From CBDUQN01 sp965369375 (GTDB taxonomy: Bacteria > Krumholzibacteriota > Krumholzibacteriia > Krumholzibacteriales > Krumholzibacteriaceae): a stretch of DNA of 64,000 nt. Shown here in pieces: positions 36,109-43,774 of this stretch. The stretch's first letter is position 1, and each line of letters begins with the position of its first letter. The translations under genes and the position numbers were made by a program. The stretch is taken from contig CBDUQN010000007.1 of the NCBI GenBank assembly GCA_965369375.1, positions 5,650-69,649 of the forward strand, written 5' to 3'. A model generated the notes under the pieces. It saw only the letters and a program-made list of their open reading frames with translations. It had not been told where the DNA came from and made no database searches.

Positions 36109-37073
36109 TCCGTGTCGAATTTGAGATACCTTCTCGTCTTCTTGTCACTCTCCATCATGTCGACCAATCGTTTGTCGAGGCTCTTCGCCGCATCGATACC
36201 ATAGACTTTGAGCATATGATTGAGCGCAATGGACTCCGATATCACGGTAATATTCTTCCCGGGATAGATAGGAATTACGAGCTGCCTGACCGGCACTCCC
36301 AGAATGTCCGTTGTTTGCTCATCGAGGCCGACTCGTTCCCAGTCTTTCGTTGCGTCCCATTCATCGAGCCTGACCACAACCTCGATACGCTTTTGTATTC
36401 TCACCGCACGGATGCCGAAGATGTCCATGACATTGATAATCCCAAGGCCCCTGATCTCCATGAAATGGCGCAGATGCTCCCCTCCCCTCCCAATGAGCAC
36501 ATCACGGTGCCTGACTATCTCGACGACATCATCCGCCACGAGCCTGTGCCCCCGCTCCACGAGATCGAGCGCGATCTCGCTCTTTCCGATCCCGCTACGT
36601 CCCAGAATCAGGAGCCCTACACCATACACATCTACGAGCGATCCATGTACCTGAGTCATCGGAGCAAATACGTTTTCGAGGTGGGTGGTCAGTGAATGTA
36701 TGAAGGGGGTCGTTGAGAGCGGCGTTCGAAAGATCGGCACCGAGTTCTGTTCGGCCAGCGGCACGAGATCCTTCGGCACGTCGAGTCCCTTGGTGACAAT
36801 GATGCAGCAGAGCTGCTCTGTAAACAATCTCGCGATGGAGTCGTGCTGGTCCGCCTCCCCGAGCAACTGCAGGTAGAGAAGCTCCGTCTCGCCGAGAATC
36901 TGGATCCTCTCGCTGAGGTAATTCTCCATGAAGCCCGTCAGGGCAAATGATGGTCGGTGAATATCCGGAACCGTTATGCGGATGACGCTCTCGAAACTCG
37001 ATGTCAGAGCCTCGAATTCGAACTCTTCGGACGTGTCCTTGTAGAAATCCTCAACTGAATACTCCTTCAACAC
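36105..37073 (-). CDS. hprK: HPr kinase/phosphorylase
   Basis: Phosphorylates HPr at Ser46 using ATP or pyrophosphate and removes the phosphate when energy is low. The N-terminal regulatory domain (to about residue 130) is followed by the catalytic domain with HGSLVDVYGVGLLILGRSG, including the P-loop GRSGIGKS (158-165), VADDVVEI, the HPrK signature EIRGLGIINV, and a C-terminal DKRLVDMME helix. GTG 37085 lies in the GGAGG ribosome-binding site, so GTG 37073 (five bases after it) or TTG 37070 is the likely start; about 322 residues. It follows hpf and overlaps the IIA gene. Confidence 0.94.
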   Translation of the reverse strand: MLKEYSVEDFYKDTSEEFEFEALTSSFESVIRITVPDIHRPSFALTGFMENYLSERIQILGETELLYLQLLGEADQHDSIARLFTEQLCCIIVTKGLDVPKDLVPLAEQNSVPIFRTPLSTTPFIHSLTTHLENVFAPMTQVHGSLVDVYGVGLLILGRSGIGKSEIALDLVERGHRLVADDVVEIVRHRDVLIGRGGEHLRHFMEIRGLGIINVMDIFGIRAVRIQKRIEVVVRLDEWDATKDWERVGLDEQTTDILGVPVRQLVIPIYPGKNITVISESIALNHMLKVYGIDAAKSLDKRLVDMMESDKKTRRYLKFDTE

Positions 37074-37138
37074 GAAACCCTCCACTCGTGTTCGATAGGC
37101 TTGGGCGGCGAACAGGGCGGCGCCGTTTCCCCGAGACC

Positions 37139-37684
37139 CTACCCCGACGTATCCACGACGCCGTAATGCCCGTCAGGCCGTTTATAGACGAGATTCAGTT
37201 TACCTGATTCCTTGTTATTGAAAAGAAGAAAATGCTCTTCCTGGTCCTCCATCAAAATAATTGCTTCTTCGACACTGAACTCCGGAACATTGCGCGGAAC
37301 GATTTCTATCACTTGCGGTGAACCGACTCCGATGCTTCCGGATTCGATGATGTGCTCATCGGGGGCTGTTTTCATTACTGCCTTTCGCGGCTTGTGTTGA
37401 TTCGATATGATCTTTCCCTTGAATTTCTTCATTTGCCTTTCGAGGTGCTTGGCGGCTCTGTCAACCGAGGTCATCATATCCTCGGATTCCTCTTTAGCCG
37501 CAAAATCGTGTCCGTTGACATGAACATTCACTTCGGCGATATGACGAAACTTCTCAACTGTCATAATGACATCTACAGTGAGAATGTGATCGAAAAAACG
37601 CTTGAGCTTTGCCAGCTTTCTCTCGGTAAAATCGACAAGATCCGGGCTGGCATCAAAGTGTCTTGCAGTGGTCGTCAGCTTCAT
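37139..37684 (-). CDS. hpf: ribosome hibernation promoting factor, long form
   Basis: Binds idle ribosomes and promotes 100S dimers in stationary phase. The N-terminal HPF domain (1-100) shows ARHFDASPDLVDFTERKLAK and the basic KHLERQMKKFKGKI helix; a linker leads to the C-terminal dimerisation domain (about 125-181) with MEDQEEHFLLFNNKESGKL and VVYKRPDGHYG-type ending. The 181 residues identify the long form. A GAGGAGG site precedes the ATG. In other bacteria hpf follows rpoN directly; here lipA lies between them. Confidence 0.95.
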   Translation of the reverse strand: MKLTTTARHFDASPDLVDFTERKLAKLKRFFDHILTVDVIMTVEKFRHIAEVNVHVNGHDFAAKEESEDMMTSVDRAAKHLERQMKKFKGKIISNQHKPRKAVMKTAPDEHIIESGSIGVGSPQVIEIVPRNVPEFSVEEAIILMEDQEEHFLLFNNKESGKLNLVYKRPDGHYGVVDTSG

Positions 37685-37719
37685 TTCACATTCCTCCTCG
37701 TCTCATGTGCCGGCCGGCG

Positions 37720-38607
37720 TCAAACGGCCGCTCGTGGGATAGCGAGGCTGTTTTCCTGATAGGAACTGCGTACGAGAGGACCCGACGCTACCTCCAGGAA
37801 ACCCATTTCGCGGGCAATCTTTCCTATGTCCGAAAAAGTCTCCGGTGGGATATATTCGACGACAGGAACCTGCTCAACGCCCGGGCGGAGGTACTGGCCG
37901 ACGGCAAGGTAATCACACCCGACGCGCCTCAAGTCCCGAAAAGCCTCGATAACCTCATCCAGCGTCTCCCCAAATCCAAGAATCAATGCTGACTTTGTCA
38001 TCACCTCCCCTTCAATCTCCTTAGCCATTTTCAAGAGTTGAAGCGACCTGTCATAATAGGCGCCTCTCCTTAAGGTACGATATAGCCTCTTAACGGTTTC
38101 CATATTATGAGAGAGTATATGCGGCCCCGCATGTAGAACGGTCTCGAGCGCCCGTTCGCTGCCGCTAAAATCAGGAATGAGCACTTCGATCGCCGGAGCG
38201 GGCTCGCGTTGCTTAAGAGCCCGAATGACGGCCGCATAATGACCGCTGCCGCCGTCGGGGAGATCATCCCTCGTCACCGAAGTAACGATAACGTGACCGA
38301 GGTCGAGCTCACCGGCAGCTCCCGCTATATTTTCCGCCTCCTTGCCGTCGGGCGGAAGCGGCATACCCTTTTTAACCGAACAGAACCGGCATTCCCTCGT
38401 GCAGACATCCCCAAGGATAATGAATGTCACCTTGCCGCGTGAATAGCATTCCGCCCTGTTGGGACAGAGGGCTTCCCGGCATACGGTATGGAGCTTGTAC
38501 TTTCCTACGACTTGCTCGATGCGGCTGCATTCGGTAACGTGGGGTATTCGCCTCCTCAACCAGAAGGGGAGCCTATCGGGGCGTGCACAGTCTGTTGATA
38601 TTGTCAT
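37720..38607 (-). CDS. lipA: lipoyl synthase
   Basis: Radical SAM enzyme inserting two sulfurs into octanoyl groups on 2-oxoacid dehydrogenases or the glycine cleavage H protein. The auxiliary cluster ligands C43, C48 and C54 (CREALCPNRAEC) and the radical SAM triad C69, C73 and C76 (CTRECRFC) are present, as is the C-terminal RSSY serine motif that ligates the auxiliary cluster. It has 295 residues. It sits between rpoN and hpf without lipB or lipoylated partners in view; the position is likely a lineage-specific insertion into the rpoN-hpf pair. Confidence 0.96.
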   Translation of the reverse strand: MTISTDCARPDRLPFWLRRRIPHVTECSRIEQVVGKYKLHTVCREALCPNRAECYSRGKVTFIILGDVCTRECRFCSVKKGMPLPPDGKEAENIAGAAGELDLGHVIVTSVTRDDLPDGGSGHYAAVIRALKQREPAPAIEVLIPDFSGSERALETVLHAGPHILSHNMETVKRLYRTLRRGAYYDRSLQLLKMAKEIEGEVMTKSALILGFGETLDEVIEAFRDLRRVGCDYLAVGQYLRPGVEQVPVVEYIPPETFSDIGKIAREMGFLEVASGPLVRSSYQENSLAIPRAAV

Positions 38608-38639
38608 GTATCGTCTCTTACCACGAAGGAAGAGTCCGC

Positions 38640-40058
38640 CTAGTATTGCTTTCTATGTCGCGCCGGCAGAATGCCGAGCTGCTCACGGTACTTGGCTACC
38701 GTCCTCCTCGCAATAATCAATCCGTCATCTTTGAGTATATCAGCAATTTTCTGATCGCTCAATGGCTTCTTTGTATCTTCCTTGGCAATTATTCCCTTTA
38801 TATTCACCTTGGCGCTCTTGGCCGATACCTCCTCGCCGGAGTACGTGCCGAGCGCGGAACTGAAGAAGAATTTGAGCTCGTAAACGCCCCGCGGGGTTTG
38901 CACGTATTTGTTTGTGGTAACACGACTTACCGTTGATTCGTGCATGCTGATCTTGCTCGCGACCTGCTGAAGCGTCAGCGGCTTCAGGCTGGCGGTGCCT
39001 TTTTCGAAAAATTCCCACTGCTCCTCGACGATACTTTCCATCACCTTAATCATCGTCCGCCGCCGCTGCTCGATCGTCTGTATCAGCCACTTTGCGTTCT
39101 TCAGGCGCCCCTGGATAAAATCCTTCGTTTCATTGCTGATAGAGGGATTGCGCTGTAACTCATTCTTGTATGCCTGACTTATCCTGAGGCGCGGTATATT
39201 GCGGTCGTTGAGGAAAACGATGTACTTATCGGCAACCCGCTCGACGATCAGATCGGGAATGACGTACTTAGGCTCGTCGGCGAGTATATCGAGTCCCGGC
39301 TTCGGATTAAGCATTCCGATCACATGTGCCTGTTCCTGAACATCCTTGAGCGTCAGCTTGAGCTTCTTGCTGAGATCCAGATATTTCTTATGCTTGAACT
39401 CCTCGAAGTGATCGCGAACGATCCGCGCGGCCATGCTCTCACCCATCCCGTTCGCCTCGAGCTGGATGAGAAGGCACTCCTTGATATCCCGTGCGCCGAC
39501 GCCGGGCGGATCGAATGTCTGGATAATTTTCAGAACCTTCTCGACATCCTTCGACGTCACGCCGAAGGTGTTCACAATCTCCTCGAGCTCACAGGTCAGA
39601 TAGCCGGAGTCATCGAGGCTGCAGATTATGTATTCGCCGATCTCGAGATCGTGTTCGTCATTCGTGGCGAGTCTGAGCTGGCTCATCAGAAATTCCGCGA
39701 AGCTCTGCTTGGCGATGGGAACACGTTCGACAAACTCTTCTCGCTCTTCCTGCTCCGCATACCCCCTGCTGATCTCGTAGCCGGTCTCTATGTAATCTTC
39801 CCAGTTTATTTCGTCCTTTTGCTTTTCATCCTGATCCTCGTTTTCAGCCTCCTCATCCTCCGCCTGATCCTCTTCCTCCATCGGCTCCAGCATTTCCTCT
39901 TCCTCCGTCTCGAGCATGGGGTTTTGAAGGATCTCCTGCTTGAGGACCTGCTGTAGCTCCTGCGTCGGCATCTGGAGAAGCTTGAGCGCCTGCTGGAGCC
40001 TCGGTGTCATGACAAGCCGCTGTACCATCCCGATGTGTAATCCGATTTTCATTTCCAT
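38640..40058 (-). CDS. rpoN: RNA polymerase sigma-54 factor
   Basis: Alternative sigma factor that needs AAA+ activators and recognises -24/-12 promoters. The glutamine/leucine-rich region I (LVMTPRLQQALKLLQMPTQE) is followed by a very acidic region II (about 50-85), the core-binding domain, a helix-turn-helix (TLQQVASKISMHESTVSRV) and the RpoN box ARRTVAKYRE near the end. The open frame reaches 40100 but GGAGG eleven bases before ATG 40058 points to that start (472 residues). lptB-rpoN-hpf is a conserved neighbourhood. No convincing -24/-12 site was found in this window. Confidence 0.95.
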   Translation of the reverse strand: MEMKIGLHIGMVQRLVMTPRLQQALKLLQMPTQELQQVLKQEILQNPMLETEEEEMLEPMEEEDQAEDEEAENEDQDEKQKDEINWEDYIETGYEISRGYAEQEEREEFVERVPIAKQSFAEFLMSQLRLATNDEHDLEIGEYIICSLDDSGYLTCELEEIVNTFGVTSKDVEKVLKIIQTFDPPGVGARDIKECLLIQLEANGMGESMAARIVRDHFEEFKHKKYLDLSKKLKLTLKDVQEQAHVIGMLNPKPGLDILADEPKYVIPDLIVERVADKYIVFLNDRNIPRLRISQAYKNELQRNPSISNETKDFIQGRLKNAKWLIQTIEQRRRTMIKVMESIVEEQWEFFEKGTASLKPLTLQQVASKISMHESTVSRVTTNKYVQTPRGVYELKFFFSSALGTYSGEEVSAKSAKVNIKGIIAKEDTKKPLSDQKIADILKDDGLIIARRTVAKYREQLGILPARHRKQY

Positions 40059-40077
40059 ACGAAAGCTATCCTCCATC

Positions 40078-40848
40078 TCAAAGACGAAAGTCCTCTCCAA
40101 GGTAAATCTCTCTCACGTGAGGATCCGATGCCAGCTCGTCCGCAGTTCCGGACCGCCGTATGCTGCCCTCATACATGATATACGCCCTATCTGTTATTGA
40201 CAACGTCTCCCTGACATTGTGATCCGTTATCAAAACGCCCAGCCCTCTCTCGCGGAGCTTCTTTACGATCGCCTGAAGGTCGGCGACCGCTATCGGGTCG
40301 ATGCCGGCAAACGGTTCATCGAGAAGCATAAAGGCGGGATCGGTAACGAGCGAGCGGGTGATCTCCACCCTGCGCCTCTCCCCGCCGGAGAGCTGGTATC
40401 CATAGCTTTTTCTCAGATGTTCGATATTGAGCTCGTGCAAGAGACCCTCGAGTCTTTCCTTTCGCTCTTTCTTGGATATCGGGAGCGTTTCGAGAATCGC
40501 CATGAGGTTTGCCTCGACGGTCAGGCGTCTGAAGATCGAAGCCTCCTGGGGAAGGTATCCGATTCCCTTACGTGCGCGCTTGTACATCGGCAGTCCCGTA
40601 ATTTCGTCTCCTCCGAGGCTGACATGGCCGGCCTCCGGCCTGATCATGCCGACAATTATGTAAAAGCAGGTCGTCTTGCCGGCACCGTTGGGACCGAGCA
40701 GGCCGACAACCTCTCTGCGGCGCACCTTTATCGAGACCTTATCGACGACCCGACGTTTCCCATAGCTTTTCACCAGCCCCTCGCATGAGAGCTCGGTCAT
40801 TCCGCCGGCTTCGGTGGTCTCGATAGATTCGGCTGCGGTCTCAGTCAT
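40078..40848 (-). CDS. lptB: LPS export ABC transporter ATP-binding protein
   Basis: Cytosolic ATPase that powers LptFG. It has Walker A GPNGAGKTT, a Q-loop (LPQEASIFRRLTV), the ABC signature LSGGERRRVEI, Walker B FMLLDEPFAGID and the switch histidine ITDHNVRE. The order of motifs and the ending EIYLGEDFRL are typical of LptB. The first 16 residues (up to a second Met) are an Ala/Glu/Thr-rich extension derived from a 37-bp tandem duplication with the end of lptC. The start ATG 40848 has a GAGGG site. It is followed by rpoN, as in many Gram-negatives. Confidence 0.95.
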   Translation of the reverse strand: MTETAAESIETTEAGGMTELSCEGLVKSYGKRRVVDKVSIKVRRREVVGLLGPNGAGKTTCFYIIVGMIRPEAGHVSLGGDEITGLPMYKRARKGIGYLPQEASIFRRLTVEANLMAILETLPISKKERKERLEGLLHELNIEHLRKSYGYQLSGGERRRVEITRSLVTDPAFMLLDEPFAGIDPIAVADLQAIVKKLRERGLGVLITDHNVRETLSITDRAYIMYEGSIRRSGTADELASDPHVREIYLGEDFRL

Positions 40849-40899
40849 TGCCCTCTTCCTTGGATTCGGTCGCGGTCTCAGTCAGCGCCCTCTTCCTTA
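40826..40899. repeat. 37-bp tandem duplication across the lptC/lptB junction
   Basis: Two adjacent 37-bp units (40826-40862 and 40863-40899) match at 32 positions. One unit holds the end of lptC (stop TGA), the other the ribosome-binding site and start of lptB. The lptB ATG lies at the same unit position as the GCTG that precedes the lptC stop. The reading suggests that an ancestral overlap of the type ATGACTGA was duplicated and drifted. Confidence 0.8.
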
Positions 40900-41501
40900 G
40901 CGGTTCTCTCCTTCTTCACTTCCTCCTCCACATACCCCTCATTGTCTCTCAGATACACTTTTACGTCTCTCTGTATCTCGACATTCTCGAGTTCAGGGTC
41001 ACTCAGAAATCCATATCCCGTCAATACGTCGTTCCCACGCGTGAAGCGAACGAAATCCTCCGTATGGATCCCTCCCAGTTCATTTACCCAAACGAGACTT
41101 TCCGTCTCGAGCATATATCCTTCCTGTGAGGTCACAACAACGTTACCGAGCGCTGTCAGATCCTTCGTTACCTGATTGAACTCGGCCTTATCCGCTGTCA
41201 ACACAGATGTGAGCTCCCCTCTCTCGCCGAAAAATTCTATCCGAGGATCGTCCGTTACGAGAAGCTTACGCGCATTATACACCCGTGCGGCGGGAGCCTT
41301 CAAAATCCATTTCGTAACGCCGGAGTCACTTTCCATCGTAGTGAAGTCGGAGAACTCTTGATCGGGCAGGTCACCCGCGCCGAGGGAACCACCGCGCTTC
41401 TCGTCGGATCCGCACGACAGGACGGCCGCCATCAGTGGTATGATCGCGAGAAAGCAAATGTAACTCAAGCGCTTCGATACGTTATGCTTCAATCCAATCA
41501 C
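40878..41501 (-). CDS. lptC: LPS export system protein LptC, predicted lipoprotein form
   Basis: Periplasmic bridge that receives LPS from LptFG. The LptC-like beta-jellyroll is suggested by the KWILKAPAARVYNARKLLV strand, the VLTADKAEFNQVTKDLTALG motif and the GNVVVTSQEGYMLETESLVW pair. Instead of the plain transmembrane anchor of E. coli LptC the N-terminus ends with the lipobox VLSCGS after a hydrophobic stretch, implying lipid anchoring. It has 207 residues and a GTG start. Its position before lptB supports the call. No lptA follows, though E. coli-type clusters have lptA between these two genes. Confidence 0.85.
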   Translation of the reverse strand: MIGLKHNVSKRLSYICFLAIIPLMAAVLSCGSDEKRGGSLGAGDLPDQEFSDFTTMESDSGVTKWILKAPAARVYNARKLLVTDDPRIEFFGERGELTSVLTADKAEFNQVTKDLTALGNVVVTSQEGYMLETESLVWVNELGGIHTEDFVRFTRGNDVLTGYGFLSDPELENVEIQRDVKVYLRDNEGYVEEEVKKERTAKEEGAD

Positions 41502-41604
41502 CGCGTCGATCCATCCCGTTTCTTTTTAAACGTGACTCATTCATCATTTAAATATACAACGCACCTTACCATGTAATATTACACTTGATAGAAAAGAAAG
41601 TTAA

Positions 41605-42537
41605 TTAAACCTTGGACGTTTCCTTTCTTTCCGCTTCATCCACCGGACGCTCCGGCTTCCTTCTCCAGCGATTGTGAAGCCAAACCCATTGTTGTGGATA
41701 GAGCCGTATCAGTTTCTCGATCGCATTCGAGCACGATCTCGTGAGCTCGTCTATTCTCTCCTGCGACGGTAGATCCGCCGCTGGTTTGTCGAGCTCGGAC
41801 AGCATCGTTATCCGGTGCTTCCCGTTCGGCTGCATATGTATCGCCATCGGCACGATGGCCGCTCCGCTTTTCAGCGCAAACGCGGCCGCCCCCCTCGGCG
41901 TGTAAGCGGGAACCCCGAAGAAGGGGACAAACACACCGTCGACGTCTATGTCCTGATCGGTCAGCATCCCCAGTATTTCGCCTCTCTTGAGGACCTTGTA
42001 CGCGCTCACGGCGCTCGTTCCGCGCGGGATCGACTCGACGCCGTGCCGCCGTCTCATCTTCACGAGGATGTCATTGATTTTTCTGTTAGTTACGTCTCTC
42101 GCGATAACACTCACCTTATACCCCTTCTCGGAACAGTGGCTGGCCATGAGCTCCCAGCATCCGATATGACCCGTCAATGCAATAACCCCCGAACCTCGTT
42201 CGTACGGAGTCCGAAGATTTTCCTCTCCTTCGATCGTGCACAGTTCGAGCACTTTTTCTTTCGGAAGGTATATGAGTCTCAGCGCATCGAACGCATTGCG
42301 GCCGAGGGCGCTGAACGAGCCTCTCGCCATCGCTCTCACGATCAACGGATCGCTCCCCGGAAATGCGAGCGCGAGGTTTCCGAGAGCCATTTCGCGATCC
42401 TTCCTGTAGAGACGAAACGTGAGGGAACCGAGAGCCGCGAACAGAGATAAACCGATACGCCTCGGCGTAATTCTCGTCAAAAGAATGAGCAGTTTTACCA
42501 GGAGAAGGACAAGTCCTCTTCGAATATTCTTCTTCAC
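41605..42537 (-). CDS. lipid A biosynthesis acyltransferase (LpxL/HtrB-like)
   Basis: Inner-membrane acyltransferase that adds secondary acyl chains to lipid A. An N-terminal hydrophobic helix (VLLLVKLLILL) anchors it; the catalytic HX4E motif is GHIGCWE, followed by VIARDVTNRKINDIL, the RGTSAVSAYKVLKRGEILGM region and a QDIDVDGVFVPFFG pocket. It ends with QQWVWLHNRWRRKPE, diagnostic for LpxL-type enzymes. It has 310 residues and a GTG start. It heads the lptC-lptB-rpoN unit behind a strong promoter. Confidence 0.92.
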   Translation of the reverse strand: MKKNIRRGLVLLLVKLLILLTRITPRRIGLSLFAALGSLTFRLYRKDREMALGNLALAFPGSDPLIVRAMARGSFSALGRNAFDALRLIYLPKEKVLELCTIEGEENLRTPYERGSGVIALTGHIGCWELMASHCSEKGYKVSVIARDVTNRKINDILVKMRRRHGVESIPRGTSAVSAYKVLKRGEILGMLTDQDIDVDGVFVPFFGVPAYTPRGAAAFALKSGAAIVPMAIHMQPNGKHRITMLSELDKPAADLPSQERIDELTRSCSNAIEKLIRLYPQQWVWLHNRWRRKPERPVDEAERKETSKV

Positions 42538-42654
42538 CCTGCACCCGACCCGGGGGGATCACAGCCACGCATACCGATCCATCATTCTCCGGCACGGCAG
42601 CTGTTGGATTGTATAACTTCTTTAATGACAAGGAATACCCTTGCTATTGAATCA

Positions 42655-42683
42655 CCTATACCACAACAAAAGTCTTATGTCAA
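42655..42683 (-). promoter_or_regulatory. sigma70-type promoter upstream of lpxL-lptC-lptB-rpoN
   Basis: TTGACA (42683-42678) is perfect and lies 17 bases from TATAGG (42660-42655) on the minus strand. It sits about 115 bases before the LpxL-like start in the divergent region and probably drives the whole LPS-rpoN unit. Confidence 0.65.
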
Positions 42684-42913
42684 GCAAATGTTATGCCAAA
42701 TAATTCTTTTAATTCGACCGGCAGCAATTAGCGTCTAGCCCATTATCAGTTAAGTAGTTATCAGGATCCTGGCTAAACGTGAGCATCTTTTCAAGCCGGC
42801 GCGCCGAGAAATAGGGGAGAATATTTACAATGATGGTATAATTATCGTTTCTAAGCGTTTGTGCGAGATGCTGAAACGAGGGCCGCTATTTTTGATCCAA
42901 GCGCCATGCCGAA
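42684..42913 (+). promoter_or_regulatory. regulatory region upstream of the hypE/hypD-like pair
   Basis: This gene-free stretch contains a perfect -10 box TATAAT (42837-42842) with no TTGACA-like partner 16-18 bases upstream, as at activator-dependent promoters. Two TTATCAG copies lie around 42744-42770, flanked by the inverted pair TAGCC/GGCTA, and a palindromic CGGCGCGCCG is near 42797-42806. The first gene has no clear Shine-Dalgarno. Regulation by an unseen activator is inference. Confidence 0.35.
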
Positions 42914-43711
42914 ATGAAAGCCACTATCTTCGACATAAAGCGATTCGCGATACACGACGGTCCGGGGATCAGGACAACCGTCTTCTTCAAGGGCTGCCCC
43001 CTCGAGTGCTGGTGGTGCCACAATCCCGAGGGTCAGAAGCCGGAACCGGAGATTATGCTCAGACCATGCTACGCTCAGCATGCGGTTGCATCGAATAAAC
43101 AAGAAATTATTGGCAGGGAAGTGAGCATCGACGACATGATTCGTGAAATAGAAAAAGAGAGGATTTTTTACGATGAGTCAGGGGGAGGCGTGACCCTGTC
43201 GGGGGGCGAGCCACTCATGCAACAGGAATTCGCAAGCTCCCTGCTCGGCATGTGCAGGGAGCGGGGGATTCATACCGCCATCGATACCTGCGGATATGCG
43301 CCGCCGGGGATTTTCAGCGCGATCCGGGACATGACCGACCTCTTTCTCTATGATCTGAAGATCATCAACGACGAAAAGCACAGAAAATACACCGGGGTGC
43401 CGAATCAACTCATTATAGATAATTTGAAAGGGCTGTCCGAGTCTGGACGGAGCACGTATATTAGATTCACCGTCATCCCGGGAGTGACGGATACGAATAA
43501 AAATATCAGCGATGTAATCGAGCTCATTTCGACATTACATAATATCGAAGAAATCGATCTCCTACCGTTCTATAATTACGCGGGAGAAAAGTACAAACGG
43601 CTGGGCCGTGAAAATAGAATGGCTGATGTGAAACCGCCGTCCGCCATGCGACTCGACGAGATCAAGAAGCAATTCGAAAAACACGGATTTGCAGTGAGAA
43701 TCGGGGGGTAA
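42914..43711 (+). CDS. glycyl radical enzyme activase (HypE/PflA family) without auxiliary cluster domain
   Basis: Radical SAM enzyme that installs the glycyl radical on the next gene's product. It shows the activase N-terminus FAIHDGPGIRTTVFFKGCPL with the CxxxCxxC triad C28, C32, C35, the SAM-binding TLSGGEPL and the late FTVIPGVTD strand. HypE-type activases normally carry two extra [4Fe-4S] clusters in a ferredoxin-like insert after the triad. Here the segment between CHNPEG and SGGGVTLSGGEP (about residues 40-90) is short and has a single Cys (C52), so that domain is missing, as in PFL activase. At 265 residues it is correspondingly short. Confidence 0.9.
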   Translation: MKATIFDIKRFAIHDGPGIRTTVFFKGCPLECWWCHNPEGQKPEPEIMLRPCYAQHAVASNKQEIIGREVSIDDMIREIEKERIFYDESGGGVTLSGGEPLMQQEFASSLLGMCRERGIHTAIDTCGYAPPGIFSAIRDMTDLFLYDLKIINDEKHRKYTGVPNQLIIDNLKGLSESGRSTYIRFTVIPGVTDTNKNISDVIELISTLHNIEEIDLLPFYNYAGEKYKRLGRENRMADVKPPSAMRLDEIKKQFEKHGFAVRIGG

Positions 43712-43774
43712 GCCGATACGGGTTGGACGCCGGACAAAATGGGCCGGATGCAGTATGTTGATCGGGGGTTGGCA

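Noticed and set aside
42580..42610. sigma-54 (-24/-12) promoter near the lpxL start
   Set aside because: A GGCACG is present but the required TTGC at the right spacing is missing (the bases read CTGTTGG).
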